Positions 1 through 12,454 of a stretch of 64,000 nucleotides of DNA are shown piece after piece. Where the stretch lies: assembly GCF_963924675.1 (NCBI RefSeq), contig NC_089239.1:30403818-30467817 (forward strand). The letters run 5' to 3'. The stretch is from Phocoena phocoena. Taxonomy: Eukaryota; Chordata; Mammalia; Artiodactyla; Phocoenidae. The stretch's first letter is position 1; the number at the start of each line of letters is the position of its first letter. The notes beneath the pieces were generated by a model. That model was not told the origin of the DNA. It ran no database searches and saw nothing but the letters and a program-made list of their open reading frames with translations. The position numbers and the translations under genes are program-made.

Positions 1-1000
1 TTGTTCTGTTCTGTTTTGTTTTGTAACTGTAAACTGTTTGTGGTATCAGAAAAATGCTGGCCTCTTCTTCTATCAGCTGGAAAAGTTTGCTCAAAATTGG
101 CATTACTTCTTTTTTAAAACAACTGCAGTCTTCTGTTTTCTTTGTGGGACAGTTTTTAACCACAAATTTAATTGCCTCAATTGACATGGGACTATTTAGG
201 TTACCCATTTCTTCCTAAGTAGTTTCTTAGTAGCTTCTTACTACCTGTGTCTTTCGAGGAATTTGTACGTCTCGTCTTAATTATCAAATTTATTGACACG
301 TAGTTTTAAAAAATATTATCATTTTAACTAGAGGATCTATTGCATTGTCCTCATTTTCTTTCCTGATATTGGTAATTTATACCCTTTTTTGGGGGGGGGT
401 TCTGGATAATATTTATCAATTTTATTGATCTACTCAAAGAACCAACTTTTGAGCTCATTGACTTTTCTGTATTTCTACTGTTCTCTACTTCATTGATTTT
501 TGTTTTATCATTATTGCTTCCTTTTGCTTACTCAAGGTTTGATTTGTTCTTACCTTTATAGTTTCTCAACACAGAAGATTAGAGCTTTAAGACCTTTCAT
601 GTCTTCTAATATGAAGATTTAATGCTATAAGCTCTGTTTCACCTGAATCCCACAAGTTTTGATATGCTGTACTTTCATTTGCATTCAGTGCAAAATATGT
701 TCAAATTTCTGTTTTGATTTTTCTTTGACCTATAAATTATATAATCGTTTGCTATTTTATTTCCAAATTTTGAAATACTTCGTCAGATACCTTTCTATTA
801 TTGACTTCTAGGTCAATTTGTCGTGGTTACAGATAGCATTCTGATTGATTTCACTGCTTTTACGTTTATGGCAACGTGTTCTACCACCCAGAATATAGTT
901 TATCCTTGTGAATGATCTGCGTGATCTTGATAAGATTCGTGTATCCTGTTGCTGAATCAGGCTTGCTTCTAAGCTATGTTCAGGGTCGATTCAAAGCCTT
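1..1000 (-). repeat. old L1 (LINE-1) fragment, antisense ORF2 region
   Basis: Read on the plus strand this shows the usual reversed L1 ORF2 wording: tattgatctactcaaagaacc, cattgatttttgtttta and aatatagtttatccttgtgaatg, with a degraded frame. Stops in every frame. It is divergent, so an ancient copy. It runs off the left edge. Confidence 0.7.
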
Positions 1001-1689
1001 TGGTCCAGGGCTAGTTGATGCCCACTATGGAGCTGGTGCTTTTCTAAGGACTGCACCCAATGTTTGTTTATTATGAAGTCTTTCTATTTTGGCAGGTGGA
1101 AACACAAATGATTCTAAGGTCTGCACTGCATGTGTCTCAGGCAACGTTTGTCCCATTGCTTTCTGGTGTTTCCCCATCTTCAGGTGATGCCTTCGTACAC
1201 ATTTGCGGATCAGTAGCTGAAGACTTAACGTGCATCCCTCTGCTGAGGGATGAAGCTTTTCTTTTGTGAAGCTCGCTCCTCTCAGATAACCTGCCTCACA
1301 AATTAAAGCCGTGTCGGTTGACTCAAATACCAATCTCTGTCTCCTCAACCGATAACTACTGCTTGGCTTTCCCAAACCTGTGCAATGGCTTCCAGAGAGT
1401 TAGCTGAGGCCTCATCTGCTTCCTTTATGTCAGGGATCCGAGCACTCTGCTGCCTGTGGTCGTGTTGGAAAACTATTGTTTCACGTTTTGTCTAGTTTCC
1501 TAGTTGTTAACGGCAGGACAAAAACCCCCGTCCCGTGTACTCCACCATGGTGCTCAATCTATTTGCAACCTTGTGTTTTTGAATTACATTTGTTTTGAAT
1601 TCACATTTCTCAGTTACACCTCGGTTTTCAAAGAATGACTATTAATTTTCCTTTTTACAGAAGAGAAAATAAAGTTTAGAGAGATCAAT
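1001..1689. other. unassigned stretch, possibly an older part of the L1
   Basis: No gene. Short open frames on both strands have no recognisable product. The part near 1480-1560 (gtctagtttcctagttgtta, then tactccaccatgg) resembles reversed L1/HAL1 leader or internal sequence, so the whole may belong to the neighbouring L1. Family not certain. Confidence 0.35.
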
Positions 1690-1700
1690 AAATGGGCCAG

Positions 1701-1862
1701 GGAAGATCCCACATGCCGCGGAGCGGCTGGGCCCGTGAGCCATGGCCGCTGAGCCTGCGCGTCCGGAGCCTGTGCTCCGCGACGGGAGACGCCACAACAG
1801 TGAGAGGCCCGTGTACCACTAAAAAAAAAAAAAAAAAAAAAAAAAGAGTAAAAATAAATAAA
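1701..1862 (+). repeat. CHR-type cetacean SINE, 5'-truncated
   Basis: Starts inside the element at ggaagatcccacatgccgcg, so the tRNA-like head with the A and B boxes is missing. It ends in a long A tail followed by an AT-rich extension. It is flanked by an 11-bp target duplication aaatgggccag (1690-1700 and 1863-1873), which shows that truncation happened at insertion. Confidence 0.9.
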
Positions 1863-1873
1863 AAATGGGCCAG

Positions 1874-3689
1874 AGCATAATATTTTCTTTCTCTTAGGCT
1901 GTACCCCACACTTTAGCGTTCCACTGATTCTCTTCAACCAGAGTTCTTACCAGGAATTTGGAATCACGTATTGGTGGTTTTGAATACAGTACCATCATTT
2001 AACAGGACCCGGAACAAGTTAATATCTCTAAGTCTGTTTTCTCATATGCAAAATGGAAATAATAACAAAATAAAATCTCAGCAGTGCCTTGTAATGGTAA
2101 GCATCAACATATAGAGCTACAATTTGGATGATAAAGATGATTAAAGTATCAGTGCTCCCATAACTGGCCCTCCTATCAACACTTCGTACTTATTCTGTAT
2201 TTGTTCTCTCACAGTATTAAAATTAGTTGTAAGGAAAGGGTTGAACTCTTATGTCCTCGTTGCTCATTTAAGGCTCAATTTAATACATACCTCATTTTAT
2301 GTTTTATCACCAATTTCATGAGCTGTCCGATCTATCACATGAGTGTGTGATAACTATTTTCGTCTACCATTAATGAACATTACCGTCAATTTTGACATTC
2401 TCGCTTATTCACCTCAAAGTATCATTGGCTTTAAATTAGCTCTTGCTTGTATCTAGAGGAGAATCATTTCAGGATTATACACTTCGACACAGCCTGATGT
2501 AGTCACCATCATCGTTTTCTGTTCATTAAAGGGGATTTTATCCTTTCAAAACTAAACTATACAGCAGTTTTGACATAACGTTATTTAAGATAAGAAAACA
2601 AGCCAAGATGCCTGTGTGGATGCGGAGCGGTTAGCTTTTGCACATACATCACCCAGAGCCCAAACCAAGATTTTCATGTTTTTAAAAAGGCTTGAACATT
2701 CAATCTGTTGTGAAACATTTTGTGCCTACTCAATCCTCGTGTAATCCTCGTATAATCCAATTTCTTGAGTTAATTTGTTCGTTTATAATGTTTCAAAAGC
2801 CTTTCAAATGAATATCGCCAAATAAATATAGTTCTAAAAAAGAAACTGCATCCTTCATAAATGTAAAATGAAGTTTTGGTGAACGTATATTTATATATTG
2901 CGTTTCAAGATTTTTCTGGTTTTAACGTAAGCAGGCAGCATCCCAAACTACCTACACGGAACTGGGACCGGCTGAGACCTGAGTCCGTCCCATAGTGAGT
3001 TTTGGAGTCTCTGGTGATTCACCATAAATCTCTTTACGGTGAGACCCACAGGTGTGCACCTCGGGAGGAGCCTAGAAGCTCACGACGACTTCACAGGTCA
3101 CTTTCCCCACACACCCCCCTTCTCTTTCTCTACACAGTACTCACCAGTTTCCCCAGGGCTCTCCTTGGTCCTCCAGCCAGAAGCTGGGGATTCTGCTACC
3201 TCGTTCTGTCCGACACGTTTCTGTCACTACATCTGCATCTGAGGCCAAGCGGCAGGAGGACAGGAAGTTGTTAAAAGTGCAAAGACGATCACACCATCCT
3301 CTAGAGACAACAGTTCCTTCACTCTGAAAAAGGGACGCTGCTGTCATGGCTGTCACTGTCTCTACCCTAGGCTTGCTAGGGAGCTGGGGCATGAGAAAGA
3401 AGAGAAAATGAAAATCAATGGGATATTTCCCCCACCCTCTCTGAATGTTAGAGACCCATTTCATGCTCCTCAAACCAGAGCTGGAGGGCTCCTCCTGGAG
3501 CTTCTTCTCGGTCCACACTGATGCTATTTCCTAACATGGGGCTGCCTTGAGCCAAGGCTGAGGGTAATGAATGGAAAAAAATTAGGTAAAACCACCACTA
3601 ATTTAGGAGTACTTCAACGTCTAGTTACTTCTCTAATCAGCTTATTACTGTTTACTTTTTTGTTTTTTTTTACTATTTACTTTAAAAAA
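1874..3689. other. intergenic, no gene or clear repeat seen
   Basis: AT-rich unique-looking DNA. A more GC-rich piece at about 2930-3540 has short open frames on both strands but no conserved peptide, splice context or start that I can support. Confidence 0.5.
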
Positions 3690-4030
3690 AATAGGCTTTA
3701 TTCTTTAGAGTAGTTTTGGCTTCACAGCAGTATTGTTTCTCATATTCCCCCCAACACACACACACAGTCTCCTCCATTATGAACAGTCCCACCAGATGGC
3801 ACATTTGTTCCAGCTGATGAACATATGCTGACACATTAGTATCACCCAAACTCTGTAGTTCGTGTTAAGGTTCACTTTCAGTGTTGTACATTCCGTGGGC
3901 TTGGATAAATTTATAGTGATAGGCATCTTCCATTTTAATAGCATATGGAGTAGTTTTACTACCCTAAAAATCCTCTCCGTTTAGTCACCCCACCCCACCC
4001 CCCACTAACCCCTGGTCACCACTGATATTT
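3690..4030 (-). repeat. L1 3' end fragment (antisense)
   Basis: Plus strand reads ggctttattctttagagtag, ttttggcttcacagcag, then ccctaaaaatcctctccg and ctaacccctggtcaccactg. This is the reversed 3' UTR of older mammalian L1. Includes a short CA run (3753-3764) and is followed by a CT repeat (4033-4048). Confidence 0.6.
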
Positions 4031-4050
4031 TTACTCTCTCTCTCTCTGTA

Positions 4051-4094
4051 TTGGGTTGGCCAAAAGGTTGGTTTGGAACCTTTGGCCAATCCAA
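4051..4094. mobile_element. minimal mariner remnant: two inverted termini with almost no interior
   Basis: Left arm ttgggttggccaaaaggttg and the reverse complement of the right arm (ttggattggccaaaggttcc) are the terminal inverted repeat of a ruminant/cetartiodactyl-type mariner. They lie almost back to back in 44 bp and are flanked by TA on both sides, the mariner target duplication. Confidence 0.75.
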
Positions 4095-4096
4095 TA

Positions 4097-5949
4097 TGTA
4101 TATGCCTGCGCCAGAGGACCCTCTCCCCTTCACAAAGATTTTCATTAACATAAGGAGAGCTGAAAGTTGTCACTGAATTCTTCCAGTTCGAAATGTTTTT
4201 CCAAAGTTATAAAGCAAAAATCGAGACGTATACAAACCGAACAACAGTTTTTATAGACCTTATCTCTTATTAAACCAGCAAACTGTTAACATGCTTTAGA
4301 GCAAAACAGGTAAAAGCCAACACACTTTCAGAAAAAGCTAGTGGACAAATACTCCCTCGTGGCATGTTGTTCTTGGCCAAAACAAAACTCTGCCAAATAG
4401 CAGACGCAGTCAAATATCTCTGTTATAGGCGATTTATTTACTGTCCCAGGGATCAATACTTCATATCAGAGGGTGAGCTTACCCTGACAGCATGACATCA
4501 GCGTTGGTTCTCATTCTTCAAATGCTATCAAGTACACTAAAGAAAATTAACAAGCCACAGTAAGCATTCTCTCACGCACAGTTTTAACTGAAAATAATGA
4601 GACAAAAATAGAAATGTAATAAAACGGTATATAAACTTGGTACCTCAGGTTTGCATTCCCAAATCAGCTACAAAACTATGCTAAGGCAGGTCGTCTAAAG
4701 GCAGTTTCCTAGGTATGAATTCTACAAAATAATTATTCCACAGAAAAGTGATGAAAAATGCCTAAGCACCTTTAAACTGAAAAGCGTTCTAAAAGTGATA
4801 GATTTGATGACGATACAGAAACACACATATATTATTGATCACAGAGTTTGAGCCACTGTAATAAAATGACCAGGAGAGAGCATGAGTTTATTTCAAAATA
4901 CAGGAGAGTCACAGACCTACTCTGCTTATCGAGCTCTGACAGTGATTCTATAGTGCCATTTTAAAGTATGAGAATAAAAAAGGTTAAAAAAATAAGCTTC
5001 CATTTAAAAGTAGCTTACATTGACATCATCTTCATATTTTAATTCACTCATCACTGGAAATCTTTGTTTTGAGGTTTAACTATTTATCACAAAAAATCTG
5101 AGATTATGAGACCACTAAGTACACAAGGGTTTTCAATCCAAGACATGCGATTTTCCCAATGCCTTTGTAATGTTTTTGAAACTAAGGGCTAAAATACAAG
5201 ATACTATTTATGCAAAACAAAAATGAAGACATACCCTTTGGTATATACAATCACGTGTACATTGATCAACTACAACTGATTATAATCATTTGTAACCCCC
5301 TTCGCAGGATATTATTGTTGAAAGGACCACATGGTGAGGGAATTCTTTCCTTCAAAAACTAATATTTTATTTTTGTATGTAAGATAATTGCCATTTCGAA
5401 TATGACTAATTTCTAAACTCTGATTTTACAAAAAAGACGGCAACGGAAGGCCAACTCTTTTGCCTTTTATCGTAAGATTATAAATTATAAACACATAAGT
5501 TCCCCTTTTTTTTCATGAACAAGATGGCAAAATGGTAAATTGCTAAAATAGTCATTTGGGCAGATGTCCGTGAAATAGTTGTAATAAGAAACAAGCTGTC
5601 ATCAGCTTAATATAGTTGGTTATATTGTTCCTTTAACTTTTTTACAGACGGCTACATATTCACTGTGAAACACTCAGCCCAAGGTCCTGTCGAAGTCAAA
5701 GAAGCAAAGAAAAGACAGTATGTTACCCACTCCAGCTATTCCTCAACTCGTGTGAATCATAAGGACACAAAACCCGAGATATAACACAAGGTTGTTTAAT
5801 AAATTATTGTATATTCTTGGGCAATTCACTTAATGTCTGAGTTTATTTATAAATTAGAAATTAAAAAATGACCTCTATAGTCCTTTTCAACCCCCAAATC
5901 CAATGATTATAGTGATGTAATTAACTGTTTAAGACAAATATAATGATCT
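4097..5949. other. intergenic, nothing recognised
   Basis: AT-rich DNA without a supported gene. No SINE or L1 wording was recognised. Open frames are all short. Confidence 0.5.
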
Positions 5950-6125
5950 CATCATCTATCAGCTACTTCACACAAATTATTTTGCAAAACTTTCTGAAGT
6001 AGGTGTATTTTATTCTGATTTCAGTTTCACAGATATGGACACTGAGACAAAAAGAGATGAATACCTTCTCCAAGATCACAAGGGCAGAGACAAGATATGA
6101 ACCCAGAGAGATGTTCTCAAAGGTC
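5950..6125 (-). repeat. MIR-family SINE fragment (antisense)
   Basis: Plus strand ctgaagtaggtgtattttattc, then ttcacagatatggacactgag, ccaagatcacaagggcagag and atatgaacccagag follows the reversed MIR core closely enough to recognise. Old and diverged. Confidence 0.6.
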
Positions 6126-6329
6126 TGCATTTTCCTTCTTACCTTTCATTCGGCTTAATTTGATTTTTAATGGAAGGAAATCATCATGCATCGTGTACAT
6201 GAAATGAAGTTCATAGATTTCAGTGTAGAGGTTCATTACTTTGGACAAACCCAAATAACCCCCATCCCAGTAAAGATCTGGGATACTTCCATCACCTCAG
6301 GAAGTTCCCTCAATAGCTTTAGAAGGAAG

Positions 6330-6590
6330 TGAGGTGTCAGAGCACAGCCCACAAAGAACTGAATCCTGACAACAACGCTGTCAGTGAGAGAGAGAGAAAG
6401 CTACGAAGGAGCTCCATCCCAGGTGAGGCTTGAGATGACTGTGGTGTTCTAAGAGGATCCAGGACCATATAATCTAGATAAGCTAGACAAACCGTGCCTG
6501 GATTGCTGACCCACAGAAACAAAATAATGTTGCTTTAAGCCACTACGTTTGGGATAATTTGTTAGGCAGCAATAGAGAACGACACAGCGA
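6330..6590 (+). repeat. MaLR (MLT1-like) LTR, 3' part
   Basis: Contains aactgaatcctgacaacaac, attgctgacccacagaaac, gctttaagccactacgtttg and ataatttgttaggcagcaat, which is the well-known 3' half of MLT1-type solo LTRs. No coding part of the element remains. Confidence 0.6.
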
Positions 6591-9500
6591 CAATAGGCTT
6601 GTAGTAGGATTTGCATTTCATTTGGGAGATTCAGTGCAGTGTTCAAAGATGCATCCTCTGGACTGGAGGCTGTCAGAAAGTGAGGACAATTCTATGATTG
6701 AGCGTCTTAATAATTTTTATCTAAAAGGCAGGAAGAACATGGTGACCTTAGAGGTCAGGTGGTAAAGAAACAGCAGTCATTTGCATTAGCAATGAGAGGG
6801 AGAAGTAGACTTTTGGTGAGGTTGGTCTGGACAGTTTTTGTTTCGTATTTTGCCCAAATAATTCTGGAATGGTCTTGGTTTTGTCTTGCTCCTTCATGGT
6901 CATTGATTGTTTTTGATTTGCCGTTCTTTGAAGTTGTGTATGTTCATCTAGAGAAAATCTCTAAGACCCAGACCAGCTACCTCCCAGTTGATAGCAGTCA
7001 GGGTTTTTTTCTCTTTTTCTCAAGGTACCTGATGATTCTTGAATATTAGGTAGTGAAAATTAAGAAATCGGGGAAAAAATCTTAAAATCAATTGTGTTGA
7101 CTTATATACACACCATCACTATATGTTCAAAATGTGATTTTTACATCGTTTGCATTGATTACATTGTTATCTCTAATCTACTATGTGTACTTCCTACTAG
7201 GTACAATCTAGGAGGCTTGGAAAGTACAATTAGTTTAAAACCATGAAGGTATCATTCAGGAAAATTATTACCTTGTAAGCTTCACTCACATGTCAAGAGC
7301 ACTCAATTCTCATTCTGCACGCTGTGTTTTCTAAGACCTGATCCCATGCTCAGAAATAAAGTAGTAAGAAAGACGACGAACACAATAATCATTGTGAACA
7401 CTGCATACACAGAGAAAAGCAAATGTAGTTTCTAACCTCAAAGGCTGGAGAACTTGGCCTTGTACTGCTGGTTCCTTCAGGGTGGAGGTGAATGGCAAGC
7501 TGAGAAGGAGGTGGTACTTCCAGCTTTTGTTAATCTGCGGAGCTATTCAAGTTTTCCTTTAAATGACGTCAATATCCTTAAAATCCACTTCTCGCTTCTG
7601 GAAACCCTCTCCCTTTGTATATGGAAGGGCTAGGTTGGCATCGTATCTTTCTCAATATAGCAACTAGATTACAGTATATATATGCTATATAAGATTTCAA
7701 GTGCAGATTAATAGATTTCATACAGAGATTCATTGATGCCAGAGATAAAAAATAAAAAAGATCCAAAAAAACGAGAAATACGCTCATTCCAAATGCTCAT
7801 TTATTAGAAAGCACAAAGTTATGTCACATGTATTTTTGTTGGATCATATGGGTGAAACCTCGCTGGCACGTCCACTAACACATGAATCAGTCAAAAGGGG
7901 AATGTTAATATTTAAACAACTTGCGTTAACCTTTTTAAGAAAAAAGTATCAGTACCTTCTGGACATACCAAAAAAATTAATAAAACAAAATCTGGTGTTG
8001 ACATACACTTAATCAGTATCCTAAATAACGCACACAGCAGCACCTCTGCTCCGTCTTTCAGTGCGTTCCTTTGATTACTGCTCCTTTTCAATCTACATGA
8101 TATGGTTTGGAGGGACTGACTCACGGAGTTGAATCTGTGGTGGGAAAAACCACATTCCCATCAAGGTGGCCCCAAGAGACAAAAACAGTTGCTCAATCAA
8201 ATAAAAAAAGCAAATAGATCGCAACACCACTCTAAAAGTCAAAACATGTTCCCATTTTCTGGTCGGCAGCAATGCTGGGGAACTAAATGGAATCAGCTCC
8301 TCTACTGTCCTGTCCCCAACTTTTACGGGATGAGAGTGTTCTATTCTGCACAACCTGGGGGTTGAGTGTTTGCTCAAGTACCTTGAATAGAGGGCAATAA
8401 GTCCTGAAGAAAATAACACCTGTGGTCTCAATTGTTTTTTACAGGTTTTGTTTTTTTTTTTTTTCATTTTGTAGGCTGTTATTTCTTGGTCTAAGTTTTG
8501 TATTTCTGACTTTCTTTTTAAAATGATCCCCCCATGCAATAGATATCTTCCAATAACATGCTCTTTTCTTTCTCCTTCTTATTGAAAGAATAATAGCAGA
8601 ATTACTTGGATCTCTTCTCTTTCCTATTTTTCATTCCTGCATTGTTTGTTTATCTGTTTTATTTTGTTTGGTGTTTCCACTTTTAAGAGTTTCCGCAGGT
8701 TAGAAATAGTCAAGAAAATTTCGATTTCATTTTAATATTATTTCACTTATTATTTTATTTATTTCACTAATTCACTTATTAATGAATTAAATAATAGAAC
8801 TTATTTCATTTCCTAAGTTCTTTTCAGTTTCCAAGCATGATGGATTTTTATGGCAAAGAGCAAAAGAACCTAAAATGATCAAACAGGTAGAATTCACTTT
8901 TGAGAGAAGAAACTCAAGGTCCCGGGCTTATTTAAGCTAGGCGAAAGATGTTTACATTTGAGCTAGCAGCATTTCATACAGACTTGCCTCCACTGAATGC
9001 ATATGATCTGTCATCTAAAAACCTTGCAGAAAACGCAATAGAATGTTTCTTCAAGGTAATAGTTTAATTCAAATTTTATCATGTTCAGCATATCTCAGCT
9101 ATCAGGTAACTTAAATGAAATATACTTTAAAATGATTGTTTCTGTTTTGTCTAAAAGGCAAAAATAAAACAAATAAAGCAAAAAGTCAAGTTTACTTGAT
9201 CTCTGAGTGACTAAATCAGAATCTGTTAATACCTAAGTTTTAACATGAAGAAGTAAACTGACTAACCCCAAGTTGCAGCTGGCCAAGACACATTTATTCT
9301 CAAAATGAGTAATTTCCTTAGCTTCAACATCAGCTTTACAATTCTCAAAAGGATTATATGTCAATTATATCCCAATAATTAGCTAGGGGAAAAAGAGTTC
9401 CCAAAAGGAAATTACCCACTTTAAAGATAAATGTGTATTTTTACAAAGAGAAATGGACTTCTAAGTTGTCAAAGATTACAATTATCTTATGATGATCAGT

Positions 9501-10329
9501 TTTTGAAAAGCACATATTGTGAAATTCTTGTTCATGTTGATATTCTTTAACATATCATTCTTTATTCTCTCGTTGTTATGCTAAACATTTCATAAACACT
9601 GGATGGAATAAGAATTATCATTTCCTAAGATTTGGCTAGGGGTAATTTTTGTGTTGTCTTCAAAGTGACTTTTTAAAACATAAGACATTTTCCTCAGATC
9701 TACTTATAATTATTGTAGATATCAGCAACCTAAGTCTATGAAATTTCCAAGTCGCCATTTATAATAATACAAAAATAACTGAAGGCTAATATAATTCCTT
9801 AGGCCTTATAAAAATTAAGTTTTTTTAGATAGTTATTTTAAAATTGCCATTACTTCTGGTTTGGCCAGAAGGAATTACATCCAAAACAAACAAAAACTCT
9901 GGAAAAAAATCTGTTTTTCATTCCATTGCTCTCACCTTGAAATTTTGAAGCCAACCAAGAATCATTTTTCTTTCTGAATTGCACTAGTCTTTTTAGTTTC
10001 TCTGTTAGTTTACGAAGCACTAAAGAAAACACAAAACAATAAACATTAGGCAAGGAAATAGCATAAACTGGGAATCGTTATCATCTGCTAAATGAAATGA
10101 CCTCCACAGTCTCCATTCCACCCTCTCCCCACTCAGCATCCCCATGGTATGGATCACGCACAGAATTTTCATTGCATTTTGAAGTATCAGGTCAGCTCAA
10201 TCGAGGCAATAAGCATCTGAAAGAAATAGCGTCTACTGCATTGGAAAGAATGCACACACATAAGAAAGAGGAATAAACAAAACAAGAAAGAAAAAAACAA
10301 AAAAGAAACACTGCAGAAACTAATAATAA
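6591..10329. other. intergenic region downstream of GPM6A, no gene seen
   Basis: AT-rich, mostly unique-looking. The longest open frames (e.g. 8093-8539 on the minus strand) have no recognisable domains, no splice or promoter support, and a composition typical of random AT-rich DNA. No young SINE falls in this 3.7 kb. Confidence 0.5.
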
Positions 10330-10351
10330 GTACACAAAGTACACAAGTGTA

Positions 10352-10357
10352 TTTATT
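10352..10357 (-). terminator. candidate distal poly(A) signal AATAAA of GPM6A
   Basis: Minus-strand AATAAA followed directly by ACACTTGTGTACTTTGTGTA, a GT-rich element of the kind found downstream of cleavage sites. It would end the mRNA about 1.95 kb after the stop codon. Chosen as the likeliest main site from position and context; not proven. Confidence 0.45.
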
Positions 10358-10853
10358 ACATTTTGCAAGCACTTTGTTCTACATTTCAAAAACGCCACCA
10401 TCAAGCTGTTGGCACATTTATGTACAAAACAGATTAATTGTAATGCCTGCTACAAAGCACTCTTTGTGAAAATACAAACTCTAATACCAGAAAGAAAAAA
10501 AAAAGCGCCAAAAACATCAACATCATTACATAAGTTTAAAAGACAGTTTTAAAAATCATCACAAACTATTAAGACACAGAACCGAAACACTACAATATAG
10601 GATTTAAAGAAGCCCATTAATACTTTTGCTGAATATCTGTAATACTGCATGTATCAGAAAAATGTTGAACCAGTAAGATAATCTAAGTGTAAAAAAAAAA
10701 GAAGCAAAACCCCAAATTAATTAAATAATACTACGGAATGCATAATCATGCCACAGATAACCTAGTAATACCCCCCTTCCTACTACAAGAACTTGTAAAA
10801 TTATGGATGATGCATGACTAGTCATTGTACAAAGATTGCTTCACTCAATAAAT

Positions 10854-10859
10854 TTTATT
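10854..10859 (-). terminator. candidate proximal poly(A) signal AATAAA of GPM6A
   Basis: Minus-strand TAATAAAATTTATTG about 1.44 kb after the stop. A further AATAAA at 11070-11075 is followed by a run of A and looks weaker. These could make shorter 3' ends. Confidence 0.3.
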
Positions 10860-12301
10860 AGAAATGCACTTACACTGAGAAAAGATTTCACAATGGTCAA
10901 ATCAGTGCACAATACTACCTAGTTTTTACACTGACAGCAAAGTCTCGTCAGGCTATATCATTTTAAAAGACACTTTACAGCATTCTTGTAGCATTAGAAA
11001 TAACCGAAAGAAGAGTTAAGGTTAAAACAAACACCAAATTTGGTCCAATAATACTGATTGCTTTTTTTTTTTATTCTTTTGATATAGGTACGTCTTATAA
11101 ATGAATACGAATGAACATTTGGTTAAAATGACTTACTGGAAATAAAAACACAAATATATCACTACACTTCAAAAGGATACATTGTATAGTGGCCTCTCAC
11201 CACACTTTTTAAAAAAACACTACAGGTAAACCGACATAGATTGGAAGGCTGCAAGCAAAGCTATTGTATTAATGGAAACCTTTTCAAATATATCATACAC
11301 AATTTGAGGGATAGTTTACAGAGGTGCAATCCATTAAAATTTTTTAAAGTAGGTAAAACAACTTCAGAGGGGTTAGTGTGCTCATTTTTAATATACCACC
11401 TTCATAAAGGTAATTAATGTCCCACATTAACATATTAAAAGTTCCAATCCAGCCACTGCTTAAATCACAAAGAGATCATTTGCCAATAGTCCACAGTAGT
11501 TATTTCCGTTAAAATAGTCTCTATACTAAACTTTAAAAGGTAAGCCTGGTGTCACAATCTTAAAAAGGTAAGTAGCCATGCATAAGCAGCGTTGTTTCTA
11601 CATGCTCACAACAGAAACATGAGTCATCAGAGAGTACTGCCTTTTAAGTACATCAAGAAAAAATACAATGTTAACAAAGATAAGAAGCACTTTTTTTTTT
11701 TAAACCTACTCTTACAAATTTAGAAATTGCACCTTAGATTGATGAAAACATTAACCAGGGCCTATAGCAACGTGGCCACTGATCTTCAGACAAGATTTTC
11801 ATGTTTCGGGTCATCATGATATCATCTCTGTCTATCGTTCATCATGTACAATGGTCCCTTTTGAAGGTTACCTGTAGTTAAACTAGTTACCGAAATCAAA
11901 ACTAAAAAGTATAAAAAGCTATTTTTCTTTTCAAAACATAAGAAATAATGCAAAAGGTATAATGTATAACACACGGAAGTGGTTAAAAATCAAAGAAATC
12001 TCTGCATTTGACAATGTTAGTCTCTTTGATCTTACAGAATTATTAAATGAGTTTGAGAAATTTAAAAAAGAAAAAAAAAGGCTGGATAGGAGCTTGGAGG
12101 AGAGCTCTGATTACACCAATTTAACAAATTAGGAAATTAAGTGCTAAACAACAAAGAACTGTATTCAGGTGATTCATAAGTCACCCTCCATGTCATTGAT
12201 GAGAAGCACTTTCATTTTCTTTTTCAAAAGGTTGGATGGTTGGATGGCCCTTAGATAATCACCAATGCATTTGAATGGTGGAAAGGACGGGAAGGCGCTG
12301 T

Positions 12302-12454
12302 TTATGTGTATGCGTTGAGCCGCTCTTTGGAGCGAGTAGAGTGGATATCATGAAGTTCCTGTTCCTCCTTCGACTTGATGTCCTCATACTTCTGCATCCG
12401 GCAGGCATCTTTCACATAAGCCCAGTTGGCAGACAGAACCATAAGGTAGTGGAC
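12302..12454 (-). CDS. GPM6A: GPM6A coding exon 7 with stop codon (residues 229-278, cytoplasmic tail)
   Basis: Last coding exon of M6-a, 153 bp with the TAA at 12302-12304. Seen: acceptor TTTGATTAG, then VHYLMVLSANWAYVKDACRM (end of transmembrane segment 4 and start of the tail), QKYEDIKSKEEQELHDIHST and RSKERLNAYT. The tail faces the cytosol. By counting, Lys250, Lys255 and Glu258, residues reported as important for filopodium formation, and Tyr251 are all present. The acidic and basic C-terminal stretch with DIHSTRSKERLNAYT is characteristic of GPM6A and separates it from GPM6B and PLP1. With exons 2-6 it gives 800 coding bases. Adding the 37 bases expected from the missing exon 1 makes 837, exactly 278 residues plus stop. 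Confidence 0.98.
   Translation of the reverse strand, partial: VHYLMVLSANWAYVKDACRMQKYEDIKSKEEQELHDIHSTRSKERLNAYT

Larger units (their letters stand above)
10330..12301 (-). other. GPM6A: GPM6A 3' untranslated region (lower end approximate)
   Basis: Sequence after the TAA of exon 7 read on the minus strand. It is AT-rich, free of SINE or L1 copies, and has no long open frame, in contrast to the repeat-laden DNA on either side. Both points fit a conserved 3' UTR. The lower end is inferred. The AATAAA at 10352-10357 with GT-rich sequence right after it gives a UTR of about 1.95 kb, close to what I recall for the human mRNA (about 3 kb in total). Earlier AATAAA words could give shorter ends. 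No transcript evidence is available, so treat the limit as a proposal. Confidence 0.65.

Noticed and set aside
8093..8539. 148-codon minus-strand open frame in the intergenic region
   Set aside because: AT-rich with poly-Lys from a T-run, no known domain, no promoter or splice context.
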